This document shows positions 8,747-16,284 of a DNA stretch of 64,000 bases, one piece after another. A program made the position numbers and the translations under genes. Location of the stretch: assembly GCF_003710865.1 (NCBI RefSeq), contig NZ_RHHO01000016.1, forward strand, positions 62,001-126,000. The letters are read 5' to 3'. A model generated the notes under the pieces. That model was given only the letters and a program-made list of their open reading frames with translations. It was not told the origin of the DNA and did not search any database. Positions within the stretch are counted from its first letter, which is position 1. The number at the start of each line of letters is the position of its first letter. The DNA is from Brevibacillus borstelensis (lineage in GTDB: Bacteria > Bacillota > Bacilli > Brevibacillales > Brevibacillaceae).

Positions 8747-8764
8747 ATGTGAATGTGATCACAA
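8747..8764 (-). promoter_or_regulatory. Rex/FNR-like operator upstream of cydA
   Basis: The minus strand reads TTGTGA-TCACAT-TCACAT. This fits the Rex consensus TTGTGA-N6-TCACAA with one terminal mismatch, and its core is exactly TGTGA-N6-TCACA, the B. subtilis FNR/CRP consensus. A possible -10 (TATGAT, 8773-8778) would put the site just after the transcription start, as for a Rex roadblock. Confidence 0.65.
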
Positions 8765-8815
8765 TCCTCTTTATCATATGGCTTGTGCACGCATTATGCT
8801 GTGAACAACGAAGGA

Positions 8816-8850
8816 CGAATTGGTTACGGAAAAACGGCGAATTGGTTACG
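8816..8850 (-). repeat. Two direct repeats, 22-base period, upstream of cydA
   Basis: CGAATTGGTTACG occurs at 8816-8828 and 8838-8850 (plus-strand reading). The 22-base spacing puts both on one DNA face. They would lie near -56 and -78 if TATGAT at 8773-8778 is the cydA -10, a typical activator position. The binding protein is unknown. Confidence 0.5.
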
Positions 8851-8935
8851 AAAATAAGGCGATGCTCGGTCATCGGCCAAAGCGCCTCTGCTGTGGTATG
8901 ATTTGAAGCAACGAAACGGAAAAGGAGTGGTTGGG

Positions 8936-8992
8936 ATGTCCGCATTTTGCACGTGCTCTTTTACTCGTATTCAAGAGGGATGGGGATCATAA
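8936..8992 (+). CDS. Possible 18-residue leader peptide
   Basis: ATG 8936 follows AAAGGAG by 8 bases and an extended -10 (TGGTATGAT) by about 35 bases. It encodes MSAFCTCSFTRIQEGWGS and stops 86 bases before the methyltransferase start. The CTC residues (two cysteines) are notable. It could be a leader peptide or a chance ORF; I have only the ribosome site and promoter as support. Confidence 0.3.
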   Translation: MSAFCTCSFTRIQEGWGS

Positions 8993-9078
8993 CTTCTTGT
9001 CTTCATTCAGAAAATTGTTTCCCTGTCCCCTCTTCATCTGAATGAACAGAAAGCAGGACAAACAGGGGGAATTTGATC

Positions 9079-9834
9079 ATGAGCATGGAGATTTTCTTTG
9101 ACATTCACAGCAATCTGCCCCGGGAAGGCCCCGGAAACAATGATTCGACCCGAAAAGCTTTTTCGTATGTCAAAAACATTCCGGGCGATGCTCGCATTCT
9201 CGATGTTGGCTGCGGTCCGGGCATGCAGACCATGGAGCTGGCAAAGCTTTCGGACGGCCCGATAACGGCAGTCGATACGCATCAGCCGTTTCTGGACGAA
9301 CTGGCCCGGCGAGCTGCGGAAGCAGGGGTTTCCCATCGGATAACGCCTGTAAATGCCTCGATGTTTGCGTTGCCCTTTGAGCCTCTTTCCTTTGACGTGA
9401 TCTGGTCGGAGGGAGCGATCTACATCATGGGCTTTGGCGAAGGGCTGCGGGCATGGCGTCCTCTGCTGAAATCAGGAGGATACCTGGCTGCAACAGAGCT
9501 TTGCTGGCTTCGGGATGAACGTCCTGACGAAGTGGAGCGGTTTTGGGCTGAGGCTTACCCGAGCATGAAAACGGTTGAACAAAACCTGCGGATAATCGCT
9601 GAGGCAGGCTACACCTTGCAGGAGCATTTTGTTCTGCCGGATTCGGCCTGGTGGGATGACTACTATGAACCGATGCGTGAGCGGATCAGTCATCTGCAGG
9701 ATCGGTACAAGAACGACCGGGACGCGCTCGCGACGCTGAAAGAAGCCAGCCGGGAAGTTGAGCTGTACCGAAAGTATTCCAGCTATTACGGCTACGTGTT
9801 TTACGTGATGCAAAAGAGCGATTCAATCGACTGA
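9079..9834 (+). CDS. Class I SAM-dependent methyltransferase
   Basis: A 251-residue protein with a Rossmann methyltransferase core: motif I ILDVGCGPGMQTMEL (about residues 42-56), acidic motif II ITAVDTHQPF, and FDVIWSEGAIYIMGF as the post-motif. Substrate is unknown; the C-terminal half (WWDDYYEPMRERI) is lineage specific. AGGGGGA sits 8 bases before ATG 9079; an earlier TTG at 9073 and a later ATG at 9085 are in frame. It is transcribed away from cydA and followed by a long gene-free stretch. Confidence 0.85.
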   Translation: MSMEIFFDIHSNLPREGPGNNDSTRKAFSYVKNIPGDARILDVGCGPGMQTMELAKLSDGPITAVDTHQPFLDELARRAAEAGVSHRITPVNASMFALPFEPLSFDVIWSEGAIYIMGFGEGLRAWRPLLKSGGYLAATELCWLRDERPDEVERFWAEAYPSMKTVEQNLRIIAEAGYTLQEHFVLPDSAWWDDYYEPMRERISHLQDRYKNDRDALATLKEASREVELYRKYSSYYGYVFYVMQKSDSID

Positions 9835-9950
9835 GATGATCGCTGTTTGTAACAGACAAAGGGAAAGCCTCTAGCTCTCCTCTTTTTTCTCAGGCAACTT
9901 GTCCCAGATGACGATGTTTAGCGTGGCGATCGGTTCCAAAAAAAGCGCCC

Positions 9951-9974
9951 AAATTGCCAAGCGCTTGGCAATTT
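9951..9974. repeat. Perfect 24-bp palindrome
   Basis: The half-site AAATTGCCAAGC is followed at once by its exact reverse complement. It could be an operator, a resolution site or an element end. No nearby gene start explains it. Confidence 0.7.
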
Positions 9975-10245
9975 CTACGCCACAAAAAACGAAGAAAAAC
10001 GGAGCTAGAGCGAGATCGCACTTTTTTGACCAAAAAACCCATTTTGTTCACGCCTGGCGGACAATTCTTATCGATCGCCAGGGCGTTAATTGCCGAAAAC
10101 GGCAAAAAACGGCCGAAAATGGAGATTCGAACACAAGGTGACATAATACCGATATTTATTCAGCACCCTAGCGTAACTGACACAAATTTATGTAAGAAGA
10201 TCCAGCATAGCGAAGCTTTTGAAAAAACCCCTTTGTCAATAGAGA

Positions 10246-10308
10246 TTGAACTGTGACCCGTAAGATGGACACTTTAAAAAAGTGACCCTCTTGCGGGTCA
10301 CAGTTCAA
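10246..10308. repeat. 63-base near-perfect hairpin, possible vestigial transposon ends
   Basis: TTGAACTGTGACCCG (from 10246) pairs with CGGGTCACAGTTCAA (to 10308). Inner parts AAGATGGACACTTT and AAAGTGACCCTCTT also largely pair. The outward TGAACTG...CAGTTCA ends with inner GGACA/TGACC text resemble terminal inverted repeats of IS3-type elements fused after loss of the interior. A strong bidirectional hairpin terminator is the alternative. Confidence 0.55.
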
Positions 10309-10322
10309 AAAGGGGGGATTAG

Positions 10323-10430
10323 TCATTTCTTCATGGTTTTCAGTTCTTTACACAAACGCTGCTGACTCATCAATACTCCAAACAGTGTAGCTCCTGACAG
10401 AAGAAGTAAAACTGTTATGATTGTGGCCAT
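10323..10430 (-). CDS. Tiny membrane protein, 35 residues
   Basis: It encodes MATIITVLLLLSGATLFGVL followed by a short basic tail ending KELKTMKK. There is one membrane helix. GGAGG precedes ATG 10430 by 8 bases; ATG 10436 is too close to it. It is the last gene of the minus-strand run that begins with the split sigma genes. Size and layout recall small toxin-like or regulatory membrane peptides, but I recognise no family. Confidence 0.6.
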   Translation of the reverse strand: MATIITVLLLLSGATLFGVLMSQQRLCKELKTMKK

Positions 10431-10464
10431 GTTCATTTCCTCCTTATCATTTGATATAATTGTG

Positions 10465-10495
10465 AGCAGAAAGAAATCGCCATTTTCTTTCTGCT
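10465..10495 (-). terminator. 12-bp hairpin between the two tiny membrane protein genes
   Basis: AGCAGAAAGAAA (10465-10476) pairs perfectly with TTTCTTTCTGCT (10484-10495). It sits right after the stop at 10498 on the minus strand. Without a clear U-run it may be a processing hairpin or a weak terminator. Confidence 0.55.
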
Positions 10496-10497
10496 AT

Positions 10498-10686
10498 TTA
10501 TTTTTCCAGGGAAGGATCGGATACTTCGGATTCTTCTTTTTTTTGACTTTCTTGCTCTTTGTTAGCTTGTAAGGACACGTTTACTATGTCCCGTATTTGA
10601 ATGGTTAAACTTACATGTCGGTAAATAATGCAGATGGCTAAAACTGCAACAAGTCCAGCAATTATGGTGATCGTTGTTTCATTCAT
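10498..10686 (-). CDS. Small single-pass membrane protein, 62 residues
   Basis: The N-terminal membrane helix (TITIIAGLVAVLAICIIYR) is followed by an amphipathic stretch and a charged tail QESQKKEESEVSDPSLEK. The start ATG 10686 follows GGAGGAGGAAGG. It lies 22 bases after the sigma region-2-like gene, in the same orientation. Position makes it a candidate partner or membrane regulator of the split sigma factor, as anti-sigma factors are often membrane bound. That is inference; no anti-sigma motif is visible. Confidence 0.65.
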   Translation of the reverse strand: MNETTITIIAGLVAVLAICIIYRHVSLTIQIRDIVNVSLQANKEQESQKKEESEVSDPSLEK

Positions 10687-10708
10687 CCTTCCTCCTCCTT
10701 TTCTCTGA

Positions 10709-10894
10709 TCATGATGAGATCAGTTCCAAAACTGCTAAATGTAAACTTTGCAGACTATCTTCGAGTGGCATACGTATAAACCACGTCATTTTTTCTAGTT
10801 CGGGTTGTAAGTATTTTAGTAAGGCTTCCTGCGCTTCCCGATTTCCTCGTTGCGCATCATGCACCAATTTGCAAAAGACATCATCTTCCAGCAT
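10709..10894 (-). CDS. Sigma region 2 N-terminal fragment protein (RsoA-like)
   Basis: 61 residues: LVHDAQRGNREAQEALLKYLQPELEKMTWFI is the pattern of region 2.1 of ECF-like sigma factors (...A..Gd.eAf..L...y.p.i), and the protein ends in LQSLHLAVLELISS, matching the DLxQExFLxL end of region 2.2. It stops exactly where regions 2.3-2.4 would begin; those lie in the neighbouring upstream gene. AAAGGAGG sets the start at 10894, 12 bases after that gene. The layout matches B. subtilis SigO-RsoA, a two-subunit sigma factor. Not a frameshift: each half has its own ribosome site. Confidence 0.7.
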   Translation of the reverse strand: MLEDDVFCKLVHDAQRGNREAQEALLKYLQPELEKMTWFIRMPLEDSLQSLHLAVLELISS

Positions 10895-10906
10895 TACGTT
10901 CCTCCT

Positions 10907-11242
10907 TTAGGCAAAGACAATTTTTTTATGAAGTCTTTGTAATCCTTGTACTTTGCAGGCGTGGAGTCGAGAACGGGAGATACGGAGTTCTTGCGCTACT
11001 TCACGTTCCGTTCTCCCTTCAATCACCACTCGTTGAATGATGAACCTCTCACGTTCAGGTAAGCTGTTGAGCAGTTCTTCGACAAATAACTGGGAATCAA
11101 TCGAGTCGTGGTACGGAACTTCCTTGTGATCGTCAAGGAACATTTCCCGCCGATACTGCTTTTTGGCTTGGTATTGTAACTTCCAAGCCGTCCGTTTGAT
11201 CTGCTGAAGAAATTGAACTTTTGTCCATGTCTGTTTTGGCAT
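10907..11242 (-). CDS. Sigma-70 family protein carrying regions 2.3-4 (SigO-like)
   Basis: 111 residues. Residues about 10-33 (FLQQIKRTAWKLQYQAKKQYRRE) look like region 2.3/2.4. Residues about 59-108 are a clear region 4 helix-turn-helix (LPERERFIIQRVVIEGRTE, REVAQELRISRSRLH, KVQGLQRLHKKI) that would read the -35 box. Alone it lacks region 2.1-2.2, the main core-RNA-polymerase contact, which the next gene supplies. The start is ATG 11242 after GGGGGGA. A promoter-like motif shared with the TIM-barrel gene lies just upstream, consistent with autoregulation (inference). Confidence 0.78.
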   Translation of the reverse strand: MPKQTWTKVQFLQQIKRTAWKLQYQAKKQYRREMFLDDHKEVPYHDSIDSQLFVEELLNSLPERERFIIQRVVIEGRTEREVAQELRISRSRLHACKVQGLQRLHKKIVFA

Positions 11243-11256
11243 AGAATCCCCCCACC

Positions 11257-11288
11257 TACTAGGTACAAAAAGGGGGGTTTTTGCTCAC
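11257..11288 (-). promoter_or_regulatory. Promoter-like motif A before the split sigma operon
   Basis: The minus strand reads GTGAGCAAA, 14 bases, TACCTAGTA. The same two blocks recur at 13131-13161. With -35 GTGAGC and -10 TACCTA the spacing is 17. It does not resemble a sigma-A promoter. Confidence 0.55.
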
Positions 11289-11516
11289 CTTCTCTCTATA
11301 AATTTTTATAAAAGCAGGAACACACGTTCTATTTTACCAAATTTTATGTGATTAACCGAGACCTTTTTCCTGTCACTAGTAGAATATTTTTGGGGAATAT
11401 TGGTTTGTAAACAATTCGAATTGTCACATAAAACAATTCTTTTCATTTGTAACTTTTTACCTTTTCCTGCGTCTAAAAAGGTGAGGCTACAAAAAAGGAT
11501 ATGGAGGGTGTTTCAT

Positions 11517-12068
11517 TTGAAAAAACTAGCGTTCGTTCTTCCTGTTGCTTTATCCGTTACACTTGGATGGTCAGGATCAATTTCCCCCGTTTTTGCTGAA
11601 ACGGTTGCTCCAGCACAAGCTGCACAAAAACAAGGCACTATTGAGCATATGAAAGTAGTACGAGTTGATGGAGTTACCATTGCCGTATATGATACTTGGT
11701 TTAATCCAAAGAACGGATCGCAACGAAACGACTATCTTTACTTCTATGAGGATACTAGGGATATTAAGAAAGATACCAGATTCAGTAACGAGGAATCTTC
11801 TTTGTTTCAAAGAACAGCTAACAATTATAAAGATAAGCGTTGGACATCCGTCGAGGCTGTAGAGTTGAACGGAAAACAAGTGGAAGTGTTAAAGGCGAAT
11901 AATAATGCAAAGGGTAACCCTGCTTACCATATGGCCTATATCGACAAATCTACTGGTATGCCAATAAAAGTAGAGGACTATAACAGCAATAACGAAGTTA
12001 TGGCGGTCTATCTATACTTTTTTGATTATGTTCATGAAATAGGTGACAGGTTTATAGAGGAAAAGTAA
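11517..12068 (+). CDS. Secreted protein, LolA-like fold suspected
   Basis: 183 residues from TTG 11517, preceded by GGAGG at 8 bases. It has a signal peptide (LKKLAFVLPVALSVTLGW) cut near VFAETVAPAQAA. The mature part alternates short strands and ends with YHMAYIDKSTGMPIKVEDYN, a phrase typical of LolA/LppX-like beta-barrel half folds (Y.aYID..TGlPiK). Function unknown. It is divergent from the split sigma operon and convergent with the TIM-barrel gene. Base composition is AT-rich like the rest of the island. A longer ORF from 11400 exists but has no ribosome site. Confidence 0.7.
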   Translation: MKKLAFVLPVALSVTLGWSGSISPVFAETVAPAQAAQKQGTIEHMKVVRVDGVTIAVYDTWFNPKNGSQRNDYLYFYEDTRDIKKDTRFSNEESSLFQRTANNYKDKRWTSVEAVELNGKQVEVLKANNNAKGNPAYHMAYIDKSTGMPIKVEDYNSNNEVMAVYLYFFDYVHEIGDRFIEEK

Positions 12069-12069
12069 A

Positions 12070-12096
12070 AAGCGCGATTTCTCGCGCCTTTTTTAT
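12070..12096. terminator. Bidirectional terminator between convergent genes
   Basis: GCGCGA (12072-12077) pairs with TCGCGC (12082-12087), then CTTTTTTATT on the plus strand and an A/T-rich run on the other side. Confidence 0.75.
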
Positions 12097-13061
12097 TACG
12101 ATCGGTAGAAATCTTCAATTGCATCTAGCAGCCCCGGAGTTCCCGTCACAACTTCAAGCGTATTTCCGTAAAACACGATTGGCACATCATTGATAAGCGG
12201 GCTAAAAGTGTCAATGTAATCATTAAAGATTGCCCTCTTGCTCTTGTTGAAATCGCTATCGCCTTCCATGTTCACACCGATGAAGGCCGTAGCGGATGAG
12301 CGTTTACCACCAGCAACTGGATCTCCATATACGTCCACGACTTCATCATTACGGGCACTCCTATAAACCAAGTTCACATTCTTATCAGGAGCCGAGTGAT
12401 AATATGTTGCTGGTTGAATACAAATAACATCAAAAATATTGGTGCGATTAGCGATAACTCCTATATTGTGAGCAATATTTTCCCTGTTTGCACCATAGCC
12501 ATAGTATGGGCACCACATAAAGTATCTTTCATAAGTGTTGCGAATACGATAAGACAGATCATTCAACAGTTTCACCATCGGATTTGAGGTTGGTCTGGAA
12601 CTGTCAAGTTTCTCCTGAATCGGATAAATGGCTTCTGTACTGAAGTAAAAACCTGCAAAATCCTTATCCCAATATGTTTGTCCCAACCGATCAACGATTG
12701 TACTTTTCACTTGTTTCATATAATCTACATAGTCAGAATAGAATTCGTCCGCCTTCTCGATAGTAGATGAATTGTTGTGAAGCATAGGGAGGGAAATGTA
12801 CATTTCCTCTCCAGCAATGTCTGATCGCTTCCACACTCTTAGAAAATCCTCCAAATAGCTAATGGATTTCGAAATGACTTGCGCTCGATGTGATTTAGAT
12901 TTCAGACGGTCAAACCTCGTGCTTGCATCATCCGGATGTCCGAGGTGAATAATATACACGTTAAGCCTTCGACCGTCGAGTGCGTTAAGCATACTTGTAG
13001 TTACGTTATAACCGTCGCCTGTATAAATGTGTAATCCTCGAATGCGGTTCAGTGCTATCAT
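12096..13061 (-). CDS. DUF4855/DUF4434-like TIM-barrel protein
   Basis: 321 residues without a signal peptide. Features are a start strand (IRGLHIYTGDGY), FAGFYFSTEAIYP, then YERYFMWCPYYGYGANRE and FDVICIQPATYYHSA. This series (acidic barrel strand, W.PYYG, D...QP..Y) is the pattern of DUF4855/DUF4434 glycosidase-like TIM barrels; a glycan substrate is plausible but unproven. AAGGAGG precedes ATG 13061 by about 9 bases. The promoter-like motif shared with the sigma operon lies about 70 bases upstream, so it may be a target of that sigma. It lies in the AT-rich island. Confidence 0.6.
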   Translation of the reverse strand: MIALNRIRGLHIYTGDGYNVTTSMLNALDGRRLNVYIIHLGHPDDASTRFDRLKSKSHRAQVISKSISYLEDFLRVWKRSDIAGEEMYISLPMLHNNSSTIEKADEFYSDYVDYMKQVKSTIVDRLGQTYWDKDFAGFYFSTEAIYPIQEKLDSSRPTSNPMVKLLNDLSYRIRNTYERYFMWCPYYGYGANRENIAHNIGVIANRTNIFDVICIQPATYYHSAPDKNVNLVYRSARNDEVVDVYGDPVAGGKRSSATAFIGVNMEGDSDFNKSKRAIFNDYIDTFSPLINDVPIVFYGNTLEVVTGTPGLLDAIEDFYRS

Positions 13062-13130
13062 AATGCAAAGTCCTCCTTGTTTTTGTAAGAGATAAACGAC
13101 TTTTTGACCGGTCATCTTGTCGCTTTCACT

Positions 13131-13161
13131 TACTAGGTAAAATACAAGGAAATTTGCTCAC
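13131..13161 (-). promoter_or_regulatory. Promoter-like motif B before the TIM-barrel gene
   Basis: The minus strand reads GTGAGCAAA, 13 bases, TACCTAGTA, then AGTG. Both blocks are identical to those of the split sigma operon. With -35 GTGAGC and -10 TACCTA the spacing is 16. Confidence 0.55.
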
Positions 13162-13246
13162 TCTTTTTTTTGAACAGGTAAGGGATTGGCGTGGAATAAT
13201 TGATCGACGTGAGGGGAAAAAAGTGAGGAATAAAGGTGAATTAGTC

Positions 13247-13405
13247 ATGTTCCCCTCCAAAACTCAGCTACCGCATTATTCTGAGGAACTGGAAAAAGAG
13301 AAGGAAGAAAACGACAAATTTATCAGGGACCTTCGTGTTAGGGTTGAAGATATCATGAAAAGACAAGAGCTATGCAGGCCATCTTCACGAGAACAACACC
13401 AATAG
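13247..13405 (+). CDS. Small charged protein, 52 residues
   Basis: It starts at ATG 13247 with AAAGGTGA 7 bases upstream. The sequence is highly charged and probably helical (EELEKEKEENDKFIRDLRVR, then VEDIMKRQ). No family recognised. It reads away from the TIM-barrel gene. A hairpin without a T-run (about 13404-13430) follows. It may be a chance ORF; the ribosome site is the only support. Confidence 0.4.
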   Translation: MFPSKTQLPHYSEELEKEKEENDKFIRDLRVRVEDIMKRQELCRPSSREQHQ

Positions 13406-13615
13406 GCCAGGGGAGCTACTCCCTAGCCTCAACACAGGATATTGTGCATATGTATACCTATACCTGCCTCTCGTTATGGCCCGTACGCAGCCATCGACCG
13501 GTGCAAAAATGCGCAAGGAAAAGCATCCATCACTAGGGCGCCCACTTCGAACAGGAACCTTGCAGTAACGGATTCGCCAAAATCAACTGAATATATTCAA
13601 AGCAATAAAAAAAGC

Positions 13616-13646
13616 CGGAGGCCTGTGCTTCCGCTCCGATTTTTTC
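13616..13646 (+). terminator. Terminator-like hairpin
   Basis: CGGAG (13616-13620) pairs with CTCCG (13634-13638), followed by ATTTTTT. It isolates the metY promoter from the island. Confidence 0.5.
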
Positions 13647-13876
13647 CTTGCGCCAGTCCCGCATTGATCAAGGACAAGGTTTCCCAGCCTACTGCAAACT
13701 CATTTTCCATGGCTCTTTCCTTTCCTCCTTATTGTTGCTGTGAGGAAAAACAAAAAGCCCAAGAGCGTACACCACCCGAAACAGCTCCTCCCCACCCTCC
13801 AGATGCAGAGAAAAGACCATACGATAGCAGCGTTCTCGAAATCACAGAAAAACCACCAATTTAGTCGGAAATTTGA

Positions 13877-13905
13877 TTGACCTTCCGAAATTGTCCCCTT
13901 ATAAT
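13877..13905 (+). promoter_or_regulatory. Sigma-A promoter of metY
   Basis: TTGACC, 17-base spacer, TATAAT. The predicted start is about 25 bases before the riboswitch. Confidence 0.8.
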
Positions 13906-13937
13906 ACCAAATAAGCGCTATAAGAAAATTGCAAACA

Positions 13938-14091
13938 TTTCATCAAGAGTGGTGGAGGGACAGGCCCGATGAAACCCGGCAACCTGCGCAAGGACGCATG
14001 GTGCCAAATCCTGCAGAATCGCTGATTCTGAGAGATGAAACCGCCCGGCATGTCCGAAGCCTTCCCCTCTCAGGAGAAGGCTTCGTTTTCT
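13938..14091 (+). ncRNA. SAM-I (S-box) riboswitch with terminator
   Basis: The aptamer spans 13938-14040. P1 is TTTCATC with GATGAAA. The core includes AAGAGTGGTGGAGGGAC, GGCCCGATGAAACCCGGCAA, GTGCCAAATCCTGC and GAGAGATGA, the S-box invariants. The expression platform is CGAAGCCTTC (14055-14064) pairing with GAAGGCTTCG (14076-14085), then TTTTCTTT. When S-adenosylmethionine is bound the terminator forms and metY is switched off. Confidence 0.95.
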
Positions 14092-14104
14092 TTATATCTT
14101 TTGA

Positions 14105-15424
<1,320 letters not shown>

Positions 15425-15474
15425 CTGAACATTTAACGAGCCGGGAACAGCCTTTTTCCTGAACCCGCCATAGC

Positions 15475-15529
15475 AAAAGGGACGACCCTCTGTCGCGAAT
15501 GACGCGGACGATGGTCTTCCCTTTTTCCT
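15475..15529. terminator. Terminator between metY and the GNAT gene
   Basis: AAAAGGGACGACC pairs with GGTCTTCCCTTTTT over a GC-rich loop. It serves the two convergent genes. Confidence 0.7.
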
Positions 15530-15557
15530 TTTCCTTGGCAGAGGGGCCAAGGTGAGC

Positions 15558-16064
15558 TCAAATAGATTTATAGTAAAAAACAGTTGCATGCAATTCCCCA
15601 TCCGCCGATCTGGCGTAGTCAGGGATGCGGCCCGCTTCCTTATATCCGAGTGAGGCATAGAGCAGGTTGGAAGGATCTCCTTCTCTCGTGTCGAGAACAA
15701 GGAGCGTCCGCCCCGCCTGCTTCGCCCTCGCCTCCGCTGCTTGCATCAATCTGCGGCCGATTCCCTTGCGGCGATAATCCGGATGGGCCATCAGTTTGGC
15801 GATTTCCGCCCTGTGTCTGCCGTTTTGCTTCGTGGATGCATGCAACTGGACGCTTCCGACAATCTCATTGTTGATTTTGGCCACAAGCAGAATGACCCCG
15901 GGCTGCAATACGTTCTCCCAGTACCGCCTTGCCTCTGCCTGCTCCATCGGCGGGAGAAAACCGACAGACGCACCATCCTCGACAACCTTTACCAAAATCT
16001 CCGAAAGCCTCTCAACATGCTCGGCAATGCGATTGCATTCTTCAACCTCTACTTCACGAAACAT
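15558..16064 (-). CDS. GNAT family N-acetyltransferase
   Basis: 168 residues with a GNAT fold. The acetyl-CoA motif A is EIAKLMAHPDYRRKGIGRRL (R..G.G.), followed by LLVLDTREGDPSNLLYASLGY. The substrate is unknown. A GGGGGTG ribosome site favours ATG 16064 over the TTG at 16079. It is convergent with metY and divergent from the MarR gene. A role in resistance or detoxification is only suggested by the MarR/MFS neighbours. Confidence 0.88.
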   Translation of the reverse strand: MFREVEVEECNRIAEHVERLSEILVKVVEDGASVGFLPPMEQAEARRYWENVLQPGVILLVAKINNEIVGSVQLHASTKQNGRHRAEIAKLMAHPDYRRKGIGRRLMQAAEARAKQAGRTLLVLDTREGDPSNLLYASLGYKEAGRIPDYARSADGELHATVFYYKSI

Positions 16065-16240
16065 AGCAGACACCCCCAACTGCTGGTTTTGGCCAATCTA
16101 TTCTTTCTACTATACGCTGTGGGTAATCTTTCTTACAACAAGCGATGTACTTTTAACAGACGACGTATGTTAACAGACTCTGTCAGAACGACAATTTCGT
16201 CGGCTTGCTTGCAATGCTACCGAAGCTTGTGGTACATTGG

Positions 16241-16262
16241 TATTGTTTCCTTGGAAACAATA
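16241..16262. promoter_or_regulatory. MarR operator 1
   Basis: TATTGTTTCC-TT-GGAAACAATA, a perfect inverted repeat with a 2-base centre. It sits just after an extended -10 (TGGTACATT, about 16229-16237) and before the marR start, as expected for autorepression. Confidence 0.8.
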
Positions 16263-16284
16263 CTGAGGAGGAGGCTGCTCGACA

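Larger units (their letters stand above)
8704..9078. other. cydA / methyltransferase divergent intergenic region
   Basis: Contains the Rex/FNR-like site, the two direct repeats, an extended -10 (TGGTATGAT, about 8893-8901) reading rightward and the short ORF at 8936. I see no longer gene. Confidence 0.7.
9835..10322. other. Gene-free stretch with a perfect palindrome and a long hairpin
   Basis: No convincing gene. It holds CTCTAGCTC (about 9868) repeated inverted as GAGCTAGAG (about 10002), a perfect 24-bp palindrome, and the 63-base hairpin listed separately. It marks the left edge of the AT-rich island. Confidence 0.6.
13406..13937. other. Gene-free stretch before the S-box riboswitch
   Basis: I see no credible gene. 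A hairpin CGGAG/CTCCG followed by six T lies at 13616-13646. The metY promoter is at the right end. Confidence 0.6.

Noticed and set aside
9890-10144. Opposed 80- and 84-residue ORFs over the 24-bp palindrome
   Set aside because: Neither has a ribosome site, and both simply reflect an open AT/GC-mixed stretch.
11348-11382. GTGATTAAC...CACTAGTAG as a third copy of the split sigma promoter motif, before the secreted protein gene
   Set aside because: The blocks resemble the motif, but the spacing between GTGA and CTAGTAG is two to three bases longer and several core bases differ. Kept only as a possibility.
13442-13864. Plus-strand ORF of 140 residues
   Set aside because: No ribosome site; it crosses a terminator hairpin and ends just before the metY promoter. 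Composition looks random.
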